From Caryophanales bacterium (GTDB lineage Bacteria; Bacillota_I; Bacilli_A; RFN20; CAG-826): DNA of 38,160 nucleotides. Shown here in pieces: positions 1-9,516 of this stretch. Position 1 is the stretch's first letter, and each line of letters opens with the position of its first letter. Under the pieces are notes generated by a model that saw nothing but the letters and a program-made list of their open reading frames with translations, was not told the DNA's origin and ran no database searches. Location: assembly GCA_016287465.1 (NCBI GenBank), contig JAEEWP010000004.1, positions 1 to 38,160 on the forward strand, read 5' to 3'. The position numbers were made by a program, and so were the translations under genes.

Positions 1-1179
1 GATAGAACCCCAGATCTTCTCCCAGTCCTCAAAGAGGCCGGTGTCATCGATAGCGGTGGTGCAGGTCTTGTCTACATCATGGAAGGTATGGGCAAATACG
101 TCGTTGGCGAAGAAGTCGCCGATGCCGAGTTCAATGGCCCAACCAACTCTGTTGCCACCGATGAGAAAATCCCATTCGATGAGAATTCCGTCCTCGATTA
201 CGGATACTGCACCGAATTCATCCTTCAGCTTCTTAACTCGAAGTGCGACCCAAAATCCTTTGACCTCAAAGAGATGATTCATTTCTTAGAGGGTATTGGT
301 GACTCAATCGTCGCCCTCAAACAGAAGACAATCGTCAAAGTCCACGTTCATACCAAAGAGCCATGGAAAGCCATCCAATATGCTCAAAAGTTCGGCGAAT
401 TCGTCACTTTTAAGATGGAGAACATGTCGATACAGCATAACGAGAAGCTTCTCAAAGAAATGCCAATCGAAGAGGAGAAACCAACTGAGCACATCGTCGC
501 CAACGAAAAGCGTCAGGCCGTTCAGATCGTTGCCGTTTCGCCATCTCCAAGCATCACTGAGCTCTTCCTCAATATGGGTGCCAATCAGATCGTCAGCGGT
601 GGTCAGACCATGAACCCAAGCGCCGATGACTTCATCAGAGCCTTCGATGCCGCTAATGCGGACAACATCATCGTCTTCCCAAATAACGGCAATATCATCC
701 TTACCGCTGAGCAAGCCGGAAAGCTCTATGGAAAGAGCAAGGTCTACGTCCTTCATTCCAAGAGTGTCGTCGAAGCCTATAGCGCCCTCTCAATGGCAAG
801 TTTCGATGGCCAGGATATCGATGAGTGCATCGAAAGCATGAACGATGCCATGAGAGGAGTCATCTCCGCTGAGATTTCCCCAGCCATCCGCGACTCCTTG
901 AATAATGGCATTTCCATCAAAAAAGGCGATTACATGGGTATCCTCATGAACAACATCGTCTCTTCTTCCCCAGATATGATGGACACCATCAAGGAACTCC
1001 TTCATAAGGTTCCGGAAATCGAAGAGAAATCCGTCTTCACCATTTTCTATGGTGAGGATGCCGATGATACGGTTAAAGAAGGTCTTCAGAGCCTTGTCAA
1101 AAAAGACTTCCCAAGCCTTGAGATGATTGAGATCCAGGGCAACCAGACCATCTATCCTCTCATCTTCGCTCTCGAATAA
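1..1179 (+). CDS. fakA: DAK-phosphatase / fatty acid kinase FakA-like protein (YloV family), 5'-truncated by the window edge
   Basis: Frame +1 is open from base 1 (DRTPDLLPVLKEAGVIDSGGAGLVYIMEGM...), with the VLKEAGVxDSGGAGL motif typical of DAK2/FakA proteins; stop at 1177-1179. Confidence 0.85.
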   Translation, partial: DRTPDLLPVLKEAGVIDSGGAGLVYIMEGMGKYVVGEEVADAEFNGPTNSVATDEKIPFDENSVLDYGYCTEFILQLLNSKCDPKSFDLKEMIHFLEGIGDSIVALKQKTIVKVHVHTKEPWKAIQYAQKFGEFVTFKMENMSIQHNEKLLKEMPIEEEKPTEHIVANEKRQAVQIVAVSPSPSITELFLNMGANQIVSGGQTMNPSADDFIRAFDAANADNIIVFPNNGNIILTAEQAGKLYGKSKVYVLHSKSVVEAYSALSMASFDGQDIDECIESMNDAMRGVISAEISPAIRDSLNNGISIKKGDYMGILMNNIVSSSPDMMDTIKELLHKVPEIEEKSVFTIFYGEDADDTVKEGLQSLVKKDFPSLEMIEIQGNQTIYPLIFALE

Positions 1180-1197
1180 AAAGCCAAACAAATGACT

Positions 1198-1218
1198 AGG
1201 GCCCTCATGGGTCCTTTT
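1198..1218 (+). terminator. Rho-independent terminator after fakA-like gene
   Basis: AGGGCCC-TCA-(T)GGGTCCT hairpin followed by a T-rich run. Confidence 0.55.
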
Positions 1219-1233
1219 CTTTTGCGTTTATGC

Positions 1234-1239
1234 TATAGT
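1234..1239 (+). promoter_or_regulatory. Extended -10 element (TGC-TATAGT) 7 nt before the ATG of the lipid kinase gene
   Basis: tgcTATAGTtttttctaATG; no Shine-Dalgarno between the -10 and the ATG at 1247. Confidence 0.55.
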
Positions 1240-1246
1240 TTTTCTA

Positions 1247-2119
1247 ATGAAAGCCTTGCTTATCTATTCCCATAATACCGGCGCAACGAGAAGGGGCTTT
1301 TCAAACAAGCTCAACTATGTCAAAGAAAGGCTTTTGAGCGTTTTCGATACGCTTGATCCGGTTTGCACCCTCTCCAAAGAGGAGACAAGAAGGCTCATCA
1401 CCGAAAAAGGAAGCGACTACGATTCCCTCATCATTGTGGGAGGGGATGGCACTTTCAACAACGCTTTGACGGCTATAATGGGCTTAGAGAAAAGACCGAC
1501 GATCGGTTACCTCAATTTCGGAACCTTAGGTGATGTCGGAAAAGCCTTTGGTCTCAAAAACGATTACAAGAAAGACGTCGAGATCATCGTCGAGCAAAAC
1601 GCCATGGATTATGACGTCGGTAAGGTCTCATCTTCTAATAATATCTATTATTTTGCGTATACATGCTGCATAGGCGCGTATAGCGACATTCCTTATTCGG
1701 TCGGAAGAAATAGAAAAAGGAAGGTTGGCAAGCTCGCCTACTATGAGAAAGCGGTAGGGGAAGCCTTCAAGAAAAAGCTCATCCCATACAAGGTCTTTAG
1801 AGACGGCGAAGAGACCCTCGAAGGAGAGTCTCCGTTCCTCATGATCATGAACGGAACCCATATGGCAGGATTTAAGGTAAACGGCCAATGCGTCTATGAT
1901 GATGGCGAGTTCGAGCTTTATCTTACCGATAAGGGTGTTTTGAATGGTTTATTACACTACATGCCGTTCAAAAATGTAAAACCGCTCATAATCAGAGAGT
2001 GTCAAATTGAAGCGCCCGCATCTGAATTTTGGTGCCTTGATGGCGAAAAAGGACCTTCGGGAAGAATTTTGGTCAAAGTGTGCAGAAAAGCCATCAAAGT
2101 TTTTACAAATAGCCGGTAA
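1247..2119 (+). CDS. Diacylglycerol kinase / YegS-like lipid kinase family protein
   Basis: 290 aa; IIVGGDGTFNNAL catalytic motif and GTLGDVGKAFGL region typical of DAGK-catalytic-domain proteins. Confidence 0.85.
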   Translation: MKALLIYSHNTGATRRGFSNKLNYVKERLLSVFDTLDPVCTLSKEETRRLITEKGSDYDSLIIVGGDGTFNNALTAIMGLEKRPTIGYLNFGTLGDVGKAFGLKNDYKKDVEIIVEQNAMDYDVGKVSSSNNIYYFAYTCCIGAYSDIPYSVGRNRKRKVGKLAYYEKAVGEAFKKKLIPYKVFRDGEETLEGESPFLMIMNGTHMAGFKVNGQCVYDDGEFELYLTDKGVLNGLLHYMPFKNVKPLIIRECQIEAPASEFWCLDGEKGPSGRILVKVCRKAIKVFTNSR

Positions 2120-2216
2120 AACGATAAAAAAATATCAAAAATCCCCCACAAAAACCGATTATTTTGCTTTTTTTCCGCAAAATTTGGTTCTAATATAATC
2201 TCAAAGGGGAAATTAT

Positions 2217-4055
2217 ATGAAAAAATCAAAAGCTCCAATTTTCGTTCTTGCGATTCTTTCGGTTGTGTTCACCGCCGTTGGCATCGCAGCCTACCTCATG
2301 ATCCCGACTTTGATTAGGGATTTCAGCATGAGCAGCAGCAACGACATGTTCACATCACTTGGTGAAGGACTCGCTGCCTTTGAGACGCTTTTCAAGTTTG
2401 ACAACAAAGAATTTGTCTCAAAATTCGTCTTTGCTGCCATCATCTTGGACGTTGTCCTCATCGCTGGTCTTGCCGTCCTTGTGATCCTCTGGATCATCAA
2501 CCTCATCCTTCTTATTGTTAAGAAAAAACCGATCCACTTGATTCCAAACCTCGCTTGGCTCCTTGCTGGAGGTCTTAGCCTTTACTTATTGATCATTGGC
2601 ACCGTCGTCGTCAAAGACGGCAGCGCCTACAAAGGTATCCTCTTTGAAGGTAGTGGCACCGTCGAAGGCGCGAAGGTCTATTTCCATGACGCCTTTGGCA
2701 CCATCGCCGAATCCCTCAAGAGCCCATACGACAAGGGTCTTAGCCTTGCTGCTATCATCTTTGTCTTAGCCTTACTTGCCGCTTACATCCTCGGCCTTGT
2801 CGGCATCACCAAATCCATCGCCGCTCTTGCCAAAGAGAAAAAGAAGAAAGTCGTTGATGAGAACGCTGACGAATACGAAGAAGAAGAGGAAGAGCCATGT
2901 GAGTGCGAAGCCGAAGAAGAGAAGAAAGATGAGAAGGTCGGACCTTACATCGTTCAGAACTTCTACAACGGCAGCCCAATGCCATATCCTCCATATCCAT
3001 ATCATGAGTGCCATTGCCATGAGCACAAAGAAGAACCAAAACCTGAGCCAGCACCTGAGCCAGAGCCAGAAGAAGAGGATAGACCTCTTACCGCTAAAGA
3101 GCTCCGTGCTATCATCCGTGAAGAACTCGACGATCGCGAGCATCCAGAGGAATTAGAGCCTCTCACCGATGAAAGAGCCCGCGAAGTCATCCAGGAAGAA
3201 CTTTCTGACTACTACACCTGCAAAGAGGAAGAAGAGCCAGAAGTCGAAGAGGAAGAATCCGACGTCATGACCGCTGACGACCTCAGAAAGATGATCAAAG
3301 AGGAAGTCGAAGGCGCCATGAAACCATCCGAAGAGCCTTCCCTTACCAAAGAAGAAGTCCGTGACATCATCCGTGAAGAACTCGGCGCTCCAAAAGAGGA
3401 GAAAGAGTCCCTCACTTCCGATGAAGTCCGTACCATCATCGCCGAAGAGCTCGCCAAATACCTCCAGAACATCGCTGTTGTGGAAGAAGTCGAGCCAGCA
3501 CCAGAGCCAGCACCTGAGCCAGAGCCAGAGCCAGCACCAGAGCCTGAGCCAGAGCCAGCACCTGAGCCAGAGCCAGAGCCGGAGCCAGCTCCAGCCGCTG
3601 CCCCAGTGATCCGTCTCTCATTCGCTGAGAAAGTCACTGCTGCCCCTCAGGAAGTCAAAGACAACTACAACGACCTCAAAGCCTACGCCTTAGGCTATGG
3701 CCTTAAGAGCCGTGTTGCCAATGGTGGCGATACCTTCCGTCTCCACACCAAGACCTACTTCCGTATCAACATGGTCGGAAAAGGCCTCAAGCTCTACTAC
3801 GCCCTCGATCCAAAGGATTATGCCGATTCCCCAATCCCAGTCCAGGACGTTGGCCACAAGAACCTCTACAAAGACATTCCTCTTTGCTTCAAGGTCAGAA
3901 GTGGTCTCTCCGTCAAGCGTGCCAAACAGCTCATCGATGATGTCTGTGGAAAAGCCGGCTTGACCGCTGGAGCTCCAGTCGACACCCGCGACTACGCCGC
4001 CGATCTCGTTAACTATGTTAATGATGGCAGCGATAGCGGAGACGACGAAGACTAA
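2217..4055 (+). CDS. Multi-TM membrane protein with acidic repeats, (EP)n linker and C-terminal uncharacterised globular domain
   Basis: 612 aa; TAATATAAT promoter and AAAGGGG RBS upstream; N-terminal TM helices, five LTxxExRxIIxEEL-type repeats, EPEPEPAP linker, C-terminal IRLSFAEKV...LYYALDPKDY...KVRSGLSVKRAKQLID domain. Confidence 0.85.
   Translation: MKKSKAPIFVLAILSVVFTAVGIAAYLMIPTLIRDFSMSSSNDMFTSLGEGLAAFETLFKFDNKEFVSKFVFAAIILDVVLIAGLAVLVILWIINLILLIVKKKPIHLIPNLAWLLAGGLSLYLLIIGTVVVKDGSAYKGILFEGSGTVEGAKVYFHDAFGTIAESLKSPYDKGLSLAAIIFVLALLAAYILGLVGITKSIAALAKEKKKKVVDENADEYEEEEEEPCECEAEEEKKDEKVGPYIVQNFYNGSPMPYPPYPYHECHCHEHKEEPKPEPAPEPEPEEEDRPLTAKELRAIIREELDDREHPEELEPLTDERAREVIQEELSDYYTCKEEEEPEVEEEESDVMTADDLRKMIKEEVEGAMKPSEEPSLTKEEVRDIIREELGAPKEEKESLTSDEVRTIIAEELAKYLQNIAVVEEVEPAPEPAPEPEPEPAPEPEPEPAPEPEPEPEPAPAAAPVIRLSFAEKVTAAPQEVKDNYNDLKAYALGYGLKSRVANGGDTFRLHTKTYFRINMVGKGLKLYYALDPKDYADSPIPVQDVGHKNLYKDIPLCFKVRSGLSVKRAKQLIDDVCGKAGLTAGAPVDTRDYAADLVNYVNDGSDSGDDED
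3489..3600 (+). repeat. Low-complexity GAGCCA/GCACCA repeat encoding (EP/AP)n
   Basis: Direct hexanucleotide-type repetition within the CDS. Confidence 0.85.
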
Positions 4056-4071
4056 TACATAGTCTCCTATG

Positions 4072-4098
4072 AAGCGGGGTGTAAAAGCCCCGCTTTTT
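4072..4098 (+). terminator. Rho-independent terminator
   Basis: AAGCGGGG-TGTAAAAG-CCCCGCTTTTT. Confidence 0.9.
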
Positions 4099-4165
4099 CT
4101 TATGCCTAAAGCGTGTGCGTACGTTTTGCTTTCTTTACGTTTTGACCTATAATGAAATTAACGAT

Positions 4166-5179
4166 ATGAAATGCAATAAATGCGGGACCGAGCATCCTAG
4201 CTATGCTAAGTTTTGCGCTAAGTGCGGCGCACCTTTAGCCGTTGCTCCTATAGCTGTCCCGCCTGCTGAAAAAGCAAGCGAAGCACCAGTCAAGGAATCA
4301 TCCTCTTTTTTCACCAAGGTCAAAGAGTTCATCACGAATCCGGTCTATTCCTCGACCCGTTCGATTGTTCTTTATATCGCTACTGGCGCATCCACCCTTG
4401 TGTGGCTCATCATCGGCCTTGCCGTTGGCTGGACCGCATGGATGTTCCTTCCGATCATCATTCTCGCCATCTCTCTTGGTGGATTCTTCTACGAAGTTAG
4501 TAAGATTGGCATCTCTAGCGAAGAGCTCGAGCAGTGGAACAAGGCCAGAGAAAATAACCGCATCTTCAAGAAACCTATCCAGGATCCTAATAAATTCGGC
4601 GCCAAAATCGAATACTGGCATGCCTCTTTCAAACCGAACAAGATGATAGTCATCGTTTCGACTGCGGCGATACTCTTCATGTATCTCCCTCTCGTCATCG
4701 GCTCATCGGTTCGTTTCGCCACTAAGAACGCCGCTCCTGGCACCAGCCAAAATGGCGGTGGCTCCACGAGAAAATACGAAAGAGAATTCAAAGGCTTCTG
4801 GCCAGATGCTCCTTATATCGTCAAACTCCCATCCTGGGAAGGCAAGGTCATTTCAATCTGGGATGAGATCAAAGGGAGAAAAACATATGAGACCCCTATG
4901 CGCGATAGCGCTTATTATGGAATGGAAATCCAGATTCAGGAAGGCGATTATGAGGCCGCTCGTGGTCAGGCCTTAACGGTTGGTTACACCGACGTAACCG
5001 AGGATTATCAAGACAGGACAAAGGCAATGTATTTTGAGATGGATTGGGGCGAAAGCACAACCTGGCACCAGAACCGTTATCATGCCTCTCTCACTATCTC
5101 TAACATGGGTTATAACAACGACTACAAAGACTACACCATAATACAGCACTACATGTTTTTCGATTACGGAGGCGAATAA
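4166..5179 (+). CDS. Zinc-ribbon membrane protein, unknown function
   Basis: MKCNKCGTEHPSYAKFCAKCGAPL zinc ribbon followed by TM helices. ATG 4166 chosen over the upstream ORF start at 4115 because the TATAAT (4148-4153) lies inside the extension. Confidence 0.75.
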   Translation: MKCNKCGTEHPSYAKFCAKCGAPLAVAPIAVPPAEKASEAPVKESSSFFTKVKEFITNPVYSSTRSIVLYIATGASTLVWLIIGLAVGWTAWMFLPIIILAISLGGFFYEVSKIGISSEELEQWNKARENNRIFKKPIQDPNKFGAKIEYWHASFKPNKMIVIVSTAAILFMYLPLVIGSSVRFATKNAAPGTSQNGGGSTRKYEREFKGFWPDAPYIVKLPSWEGKVISIWDEIKGRKTYETPMRDSAYYGMEIQIQEGDYEAARGQALTVGYTDVTEDYQDRTKAMYFEMDWGESTTWHQNRYHASLTISNMGYNNDYKDYTIIQHYMFFDYGGE

Positions 5180-5181
5180 GA

Positions 5182-5655
5182 ATGCTGACGAATCGCGCCA
5201 CTTTGATAGTTATTGCCATCCTCGTTGGATCGGCGATTCTTCTAGCGGTTTTCCTTATCGCCCTCGCTCTTAAGGGCAAAAAGAGCCCAAAAGCGAAAGT
5301 AGGGGCTTTGAAGTTCTTCGCCTTCCTTTTTGCCTTAACCACATCGGCCCTTTCCGTCATCGCCCCGCTAGTGTATACGAACACCATTGACATCAACCTT
5401 ACCTACGGTATTTTCACGCCGACGGAAGAATCCCCATATCATGTTCGCCTCCGTATCCATCGAAGTAGCCTCGAAGTCGAGAGCATGGGCGTTGGCGAAT
5501 ACTCAAACAAAGAAGTGACCTACAAGCTTGAGAATTCCAATCTCACTTTTGATTACAGCGGCAAAACCTATACCTTCGAAGTCCGTAGCTTTGGCAAACA
5601 TCTCTATGAGAACGGAGTCAAGGTCTTCCATTATCAGAAAGGAACCGAAGGCTAA
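5182..5655 (+). CDS. Small membrane protein, unknown function
   Basis: 157 aa; two predicted TM segments then a soluble domain; tightly packed between neighbouring genes. Confidence 0.7.
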   Translation: MLTNRATLIVIAILVGSAILLAVFLIALALKGKKSPKAKVGALKFFAFLFALTTSALSVIAPLVYTNTIDINLTYGIFTPTEESPYHVRLRIHRSSLEVESMGVGEYSNKEVTYKLENSNLTFDYSGKTYTFEVRSFGKHLYENGVKVFHYQKGTEG

Positions 5656-6575
5656 TGAAGTACTGTATCTATTGCGGCGCCAAGCTTTCTGATGATGACG
5701 TTTTCTGCATACAGTGCGGTCAGAAGGTTCTTTCTTTAGAAGAGCTCAAGAAAGAAGCCCTCAAAGAAGAAGGGGAGAAGGACCTCGAAAAGGAACGCCT
5801 CGAAGAGGAAGAGAAGAAACGCCTTGAAGAAGAGAAGCGTCAGGAAGAGGAAAGACGCTTAGAAGAAGAAAGGCGTCTCGAGGAACAAAGAAGGATCGAG
5901 GAGGAGAAGCTTCTTGAAGAAGAACGCAGGAAACTCGAAGAACAGAAACGCTTAGAAGAGGAACAAAGAAGACTCGAAGAGCAAAGACGTCTCGAAGAGG
6001 AGCAGAAGCGTCTTGAAGAAGAAAGACGCATAGCCGAAGAGAAACGCCTCGAAGAAGAACGCCTTGCCAAAGAAGAAGAGCTTAGGAAAGAGGAGGAACG
6101 CCTCCGTCTTGAGCAAGCTCAAAAAGAAGAGAAAGAAAAAGAAGAGGCTGCCAAGATCCGCGCCGAGATAGAGAAAGAACGCGCAGAGCTTGAACGCATC
6201 AAAAAAGAAAAAGAAGCCCTTCTTGCTGGTAAAGAAGAAGAGGCCCCGGCAGAGGAGACAAAAGCCGAAGAAATCGTCGAAAATAAGAAAAATAATGCAG
6301 TTTTGCCAGTGGTTTTGCTTTTTGTCGACATCATAATGCTAATTGCATTAATGGTCGTAAAGACTATCAACAAGGATGTCACTGTGATTGTTTGCGGAGC
6401 CTCTATGGTTGCCGATGCCGTATCGGCGATCATCGCCATCGTCTTTATGGTGAATAAGAAATATTCCAAGGCAACCAAATGGGCTTTCGGAATGCTTTTG
6501 ATGGTAGCGATCGCTCTTGCCATCGGTTCGTTCATGGCCTTCAGTTTTGACTTCCCAGGAAGCGGATCCCACTAA
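5655..6575 (+). CDS. Zinc-ribbon / highly charged coiled-coil / C-terminal TM protein
   Basis: MKYCIYCGAKLSDDDVFCIQCGQK zinc ribbon, about 150 aa of EERRLEEE-type heptads, then three TM-like segments; starts on the last base of the upstream stop codon. Confidence 0.8.
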   Translation: MKYCIYCGAKLSDDDVFCIQCGQKVLSLEELKKEALKEEGEKDLEKERLEEEEKKRLEEEKRQEEERRLEEERRLEEQRRIEEEKLLEEERRKLEEQKRLEEEQRRLEEQRRLEEEQKRLEEERRIAEEKRLEEERLAKEEELRKEEERLRLEQAQKEEKEKEEAAKIRAEIEKERAELERIKKEKEALLAGKEEEAPAEETKAEEIVENKKNNAVLPVVLLFVDIIMLIALMVVKTINKDVTVIVCGASMVADAVSAIIAIVFMVNKKYSKATKWAFGMLLMVAIALAIGSFMAFSFDFPGSGSH

Positions 6576-6641
6576 GCGTTTTTTGAAGTTCGACCCTGTT
6601 TGTGGTAGAATACCAAAGTCGAATAAGGAGTTCGACATCAA

Positions 6642-7664
6642 TTGGACCCTCTAAGTTGGCTGTACCTAGCTCTAATAATCATATTCGTCATAATAGCCGC
6701 CTACTTTGCGCTTACTGAGACGGCTTTTTCTTGTTTGAACAAATACCGATTCCAGGTTCAGAAGGACCATGGATCGAGAACGGCTAAGGCCGTCCTTTTC
6801 ATCGCCGAGAGATTCGATACCACTCTAGTGGTGGTGCTTATCGGCACGAATGCCGCCAGTGTCGTCCTCTCGGTCGTCAGCACGATTCTTTTCACCCAGA
6901 AGGTCTTCCCAAACCTTGATTCCTCGGTCGCCGGTCTTATCTCGACCATCGTGATGACCGTCATCCTTTATCTCTTTGGCGAGACAATCCCAAAGCAGAT
7001 CGGAAAGAAAATCCCTAACAAAGTCGCTTCATTAGTCGTCTATCCTCTCATTCTTTTCTATTTCGTCATCTGGCCAATCGCCATGGTTTTCACTGGCATT
7101 TCTTGGCTAGCCAAGAAAATCTTCCCAGCCAAAGAGGAGCCAGAGGTCACTGAAGAGGATTTCACCAGCGCCATCGAGCTTAAAGAGGAAGAAGGCCTTA
7201 TTGAGGAAAGCGAAAGTGATGTCATCATCAATTCAATCGATTGGAGCGACACCGCCGTCAAAGAGGTCCTTACCTCAAGAAGGAAAATGTTCACCATCGA
7301 CTTATCCGGACTTACCAATGACGATATCGCCAAGATCGTCTGCGAGACCCAGTATTCAAGAATCCCTGTCTATGAAGGGGAGATAAATGACATCAAAGGC
7401 ATCCTCATCGTCAAGAAGTTCCTTTCGATGTACCTCAAAAAGAAGAACTTCGACATCAACAAAGCCTTAGAAAAACCATATATCGTTGACCCGAAGGTCA
7501 AGATCGATGATCTGACCGATGGTTTTAGGACCAACCATACCCAATCTGCCCTCGTCTATAAGGACAATCGTTTGGTCGGCATGGTCACCATGGAAGACAT
7601 CCTTGAGGAACTCGTCGGCCCAATCGGCGAGAAAGAAGCCACGTTAGAGGAGGCAAAGCAATGA
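6642..7664 (+). CDS. CNNM + CBS domain protein (HlyC/CorC-type), short version, TTG start
   Basis: TTG start preceded by AAGGAG; FALTETAFSCLNKYR CNNM signature, GETIPKQIGKK, CBS-like C-terminus ending near VTMEDILEELVGPIGE. Confidence 0.85.
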   Translation: MDPLSWLYLALIIIFVIIAAYFALTETAFSCLNKYRFQVQKDHGSRTAKAVLFIAERFDTTLVVVLIGTNAASVVLSVVSTILFTQKVFPNLDSSVAGLISTIVMTVILYLFGETIPKQIGKKIPNKVASLVVYPLILFYFVIWPIAMVFTGISWLAKKIFPAKEEPEVTEEDFTSAIELKEEEGLIEESESDVIINSIDWSDTAVKEVLTSRRKMFTIDLSGLTNDDIAKIVCETQYSRIPVYEGEINDIKGILIVKKFLSMYLKKKNFDINKALEKPYIVDPKVKIDDLTDGFRTNHTQSALVYKDNRLVGMVTMEDILEELVGPIGEKEATLEEAKQ

Positions 7665-8953
7665 GCCCGCTTGATTACGTGTATTTGGCCATAATCATCG
7701 TCTGCTTGCTTCTTAGCGCCTCTTTCAGCGCGTCTGACATGGTTTATTCCTGTGTCAGTCAGTCCCGTTTAGAGAAAGATAAGTCCAAAGCCTCCAAGAA
7801 AGCCCTCAAGCTCGCGGAGAACTATGACAACACGATCGCCACAATCCTCTTCGGAAACGATTTCGTGAACGTCCTTGCCTCATCCTTGACCGCTCTTCTT
7901 TTCATCGACATCTTTAGAGGCACTACATTAGAGAATATGGCGGAGACGATAGGCGCTCTTTCACTCCTCTTCGTTCTTCTCCTTTTTGGTGAAATAACAC
8001 CAAAAGCCATTGCAAAAAACCACTCTTTCTTCCTTTCGAGGTTCTTCGCGGGATATATAAACGTCCTCAAAATCATCTTCTTCCCGTTCGTCTGGCCAAG
8101 CACCAAAATCGCCGAATGGATTTCTTCTCCGTTCTTAGAGAAAGCAGGGGAAGAGAGCAAAGTCGCAAGCGACGAAGAGCTTGAGGCGATGGTCAATGCT
8201 ATCGAGGATGAAGGCCTCATTGATGAAGATCAGTCTGAGCTCCTTCTTAGGTCGCTCGATTTCAAAGAGACTAGCTGCTACGAGATCATGACCCCACGTG
8301 TCAAGATCTTCGGATATGACACCGATTCCTCATTTGAGGAATTCTTGAAGCGCAAAGGCGTTTTCGATTTCTCACGCATCATCGTCTACAAAGGCGACCT
8401 TGACCACATCCTTGGCTATCTCCCAGTCAAGACTCTTCTTAGAGAGATGGTCAAAGGCACTTTTACGTCCTATGAGAGCCTCATCATGCCGATCGTCAGC
8501 GTACCTCGCACGATGATGGTCTCAAGCGTCATGGAACTCATGAAAGAGAATCGCCATCACATCGCTCTCGTAAGAGACGAATTCGGCGGTACCGAAGGTA
8601 TCATCACCCTTGAGGATATTCTTGAGGAGCTCGTCGGTGAGATGTGGGATGAGAACGACAAGCCATCGACTTCCATCGTCAAGGGCCCAAAGAGAAACAC
8701 CTTCATCGTCAAAGGCGACACCAACATCGACGATTTCTATAACTATTTCGGACTTGACCCGGACAAACTCCTTGAGGACGATTATTCGACCGTCTCAGGC
8801 TGGGTCGTCGATAAGCTTGGAAGATTCGCGGAAGTAGGGGATGTCGTGAGTAACGGCCCTATCAAACTGACCGTCACGAAATGCAAGGAATACACCGTCA
8901 CTGAGGCCCTTGTCCGCTGGAATAAAAAGAAACCCGTCATCACTGACGAGTAG
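7661..8953 (+). CDS. CNNM + CBS + CorC_HlyC domain protein (hemolysin/CorC family)
   Basis: 430 aa; FSASDMVYSCVSQSR, GEITPKAIAKN, MTPRVKIFGYD, VRDEFGGTEGIITLEDILEELVGEMWDE; ATGA overlap with the upstream paralog. Confidence 0.9.
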   Translation: MSPLDYVYLAIIIVCLLLSASFSASDMVYSCVSQSRLEKDKSKASKKALKLAENYDNTIATILFGNDFVNVLASSLTALLFIDIFRGTTLENMAETIGALSLLFVLLLFGEITPKAIAKNHSFFLSRFFAGYINVLKIIFFPFVWPSTKIAEWISSPFLEKAGEESKVASDEELEAMVNAIEDEGLIDEDQSELLLRSLDFKETSCYEIMTPRVKIFGYDTDSSFEEFLKRKGVFDFSRIIVYKGDLDHILGYLPVKTLLREMVKGTFTSYESLIMPIVSVPRTMMVSSVMELMKENRHHIALVRDEFGGTEGIITLEDILEELVGEMWDENDKPSTSIVKGPKRNTFIVKGDTNIDDFYNYFGLDPDKLLEDDYSTVSGWVVDKLGRFAEVGDVVSNGPIKLTVTKCKEYTVTEALVRWNKKKPVITDE

Positions 8954-8955
8954 CT

Positions 8956-9516
8956 TTATTGTTTGTGTTTGAGTCCTCTTTCTTCGAGGGCTTCGAGATA
9001 TTTGTCGTAGATCTCCTCGGCTATCTGCTGGGGAGTCTTTTTGTCTGTTCTGATTTTGTAATCGATATAGCCGTTTAGCTTTTTGGCGGCGAAGCTATTC
9101 TGGTCTTTCATGAGGCGCATATAGATATCGCCTTCTTTGTCTCCGCGTTGCCTCATTCTCGCTTCCCTTGTGGTTGGTGTGGCCATGAGCTGAAAGGAGA
9201 CGATGATCTTGCTATTCAGCTTCTTGAAGGTCTTTAGACCATTTGGATCAAGAACGACGCATTTGTTCTCACTGACCTGGGCTTTCGAGCATCCGTAATG
9301 ATAATCACCATAGGTGGTGGTCTCTACGAAGGCATCGCTTTTCTTGAGCAACTCAAAGGTTTCTTCGTTAACGAAGTAATAGTCGACGCCGTTCCTCTCG
9401 CCTGGGCGAGGGGCTCTGGTTGTATGAGTTATCGCTTTCTTGATGTCGTAGTCTTTTTTGAGAGCTTTTGCGACTTCTGTCTTACCGCTTGCGCTTGGGC
9501 CAACGATGATGATCAT
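8956..9516 (-). CDS. Guanylate kinase-like protein
   Basis: MIIIVGPSASGKTEVAKAL P-loop; ITHTTRAPRPGERNGVDYYFV guanylate-kinase signature. Confidence 0.8.
   Translation of the reverse strand: MIIIVGPSASGKTEVAKALKKDYDIKKAITHTTRAPRPGERNGVDYYFVNEETFELLKKSDAFVETTTYGDYHYGCSKAQVSENKCVVLDPNGLKTFKKLNSKIIVSFQLMATPTTREARMRQRGDKEGDIYMRLMKDQNSFAAKKLNGYIDYKIRTDKKTPQQIAEEIYDKYLEALEERGLKHKQ

Noticed and set aside
304-756. Long antisense ORFs across most of the window (e.g. 304-756 -, 28962-29624 -, 31820-32044 + frames)
   Set aside because: They arise from biased codon usage opposite strong conserved genes and have no RBS or recognisable protein motifs.
3489-3600. Possible CRISPR-like or tandem repeat array
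   Set aside because: Contiguous hexanucleotide coding repeat without spacers; encodes a Pro-Glu linker.
3002-3637. Ser/Gly-rich antisense ORFs (e.g. GSGSGAGSGSGSGAG)
   Set aside because: Reverse-strand shadows of the (EP)n and acidic repeats of the 2217-4055 gene; no RBS or independent support.
5840-6070. Antisense ORF MARRSSSRRFSSAMRLSSS...
   Set aside because: Shadow of the EERRLEEE coiled-coil repeat on the + strand.
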